From RGIG3009 sp045603285 (GTDB taxonomy: Bacteria; Bacillota; Clostridia; Oscillospirales; Acutalibacteraceae), in the NCBI GenBank assembly GCA_045603285.1, contig JAZULW010000051.1, positions 1 through 23,330 on the forward strand: a stretch of 23,330 nt of DNA. The letters run 5' to 3'. The notes beneath the pieces were generated by a model. It did no database searches. It had not been told where the DNA came from and saw only the letters and a program-made list of their open reading frames with translations. Below are positions 22,854 through 23,330 of the stretch, piece after piece. Both the position numbers and the translations under genes were made by a program. Every line of letters starts with the position of its first letter. The stretch's first letter is position 1.

Positions 22854-23330
22854 ATCAACTGAAATCTATCGATTTGTTTGCCGGTATTGGTGGCATTCGG
22901 CTTGGCTTTGACAAAGCTTTCGGAGATGAAATCAGTACCGTTTTTGTCAGCGAATGGGATGAACACGCACAAAAAACCTATAAGGCAAATTTTGAAGATA
23001 ACTTTGAAATTGCAGGCGATATTACAAAGATAGAAGAGAAAGATATTCCCGAGTTTGATATTTGTCTTGCGGGATTTCCATGCCAGGCTTTCAGCCTTGC
23101 AGGTCAGCGCATGGGATTTGATGACAACTATAAAGGTATGTGCCGTGGTACGCTCTTTATGGATGTGGCTCGTATATGTGAATATCACAAACCTAAAGAG
23201 ATTTTTTGCGAAAACGTAATGGGTCTTGTGATTCACGATAGAGGCAGAACCTTCAAAATCATCTGCAAGACCTTTGAAGATCTTGGTTATAAGGTCTTCC
23301 ACAAAGTGCTTAACAGCAAAAATTTCGGAG
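22850..23330 (+). CDS. C5-cytosine DNA methyltransferase (C-terminus beyond window)
   Basis: The first 160 residues are present and the gene continues off the right edge. Motif I is DLFAGIGGIRLGF (8-20), binding S-adenosylmethionine. Motif IV is GFPCQAFSLAG (75-85), with catalytic Cys78. Motif VI is ENV (121-123), with Glu121 contacting the target base. The enzyme methylates cytosine at C5 in a sequence-specific way; the recognition domain lies beyond the window, so the target is unknown. Its ATG overlaps the vsr stop codon (ATGA). No restriction endonuclease gene is seen in the window; one may follow. Confidence 0.96.
   Translation, partial: MNQLKSIDLFAGIGGIRLGFDKAFGDEISTVFVSEWDEHAQKTYKANFEDNFEIAGDITKIEEKDIPEFDICLAGFPCQAFSLAGQRMGFDDNYKGMCRGTLFMDVARICEYHKPKEIFCENVMGLVIHDRGRTFKIICKTFEDLGYKVFHKVLNSKNFG

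Overview
The window looks like a chromosomal segment of a mid-GC Firmicute of class Clostridia, possibly Oscillospirales. The evidence is two T-box riboswitches, AGGAGG-type ribosome binding sites, near-consensus sigma-A promoters (almost all with 17-bp spacers), an SRP RNA placed directly before dnaX-ybaB, and many NAD/PLP-type anaerobe genes. This assignment comes from gene content only, not from a search.

Left part (1-5845, all minus strand): two paralogous genes, each encoding an unusual three-part protein (XRE helix-turn-helix, cupin, MACS-type acyl-CoA synthetase). Each has its own consensus promoter and its own T-box leader. Aligning the two specifier loops gives GTA (Val) in one and ATC (Ile) in the other, and both antitermination bulges (TGGT) fit tRNAs with discriminator A. 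The first paralog is followed 13 bp later by a ParA/MinD-like ATPase that runs off the window. The best reading is a branched-chain amino-acid-responsive unit that activates branched short-chain acids as CoA thioesters. I infer that it may feed reductive carboxylation to branched-chain 2-oxoacids; the oxidoreductase itself is not in the window. This is the most novel part.

Middle part: a methionine/cysteine cluster (metY-metA on minus, divergent cysK on plus); then tspO, a DUF1015 gene, a lipoprotein with an NlpC/P60-like domain lacking the catalytic Cys and His, a DegV protein, a CE4 polysaccharide deacetylase and an amidohydrolase. Strong hairpin terminators separate several of these, often between convergent genes.

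Right-middle part (14766-17783, minus): SRP RNA-dnaX-ybaB-vanZ-gtrA, tightly packed, with vanZ/gtrA where recR is usually found. Then come apbE, a divergent O-antigen ligase-like membrane protein, and a PTS EIIC-type membrane protein.

Right end (21456-23330): a tRNA-Pro(UGG) behind a long, apparently structured leader, then an intergenic stretch rich in short repeats and palindromes, then the start of a DNA methylation island (XRE regulator, zinc-site-less Vsr, C5-cytosine methyltransferase) joined by 4-nt overlaps. This end is visibly more AT-rich and looks acquired.
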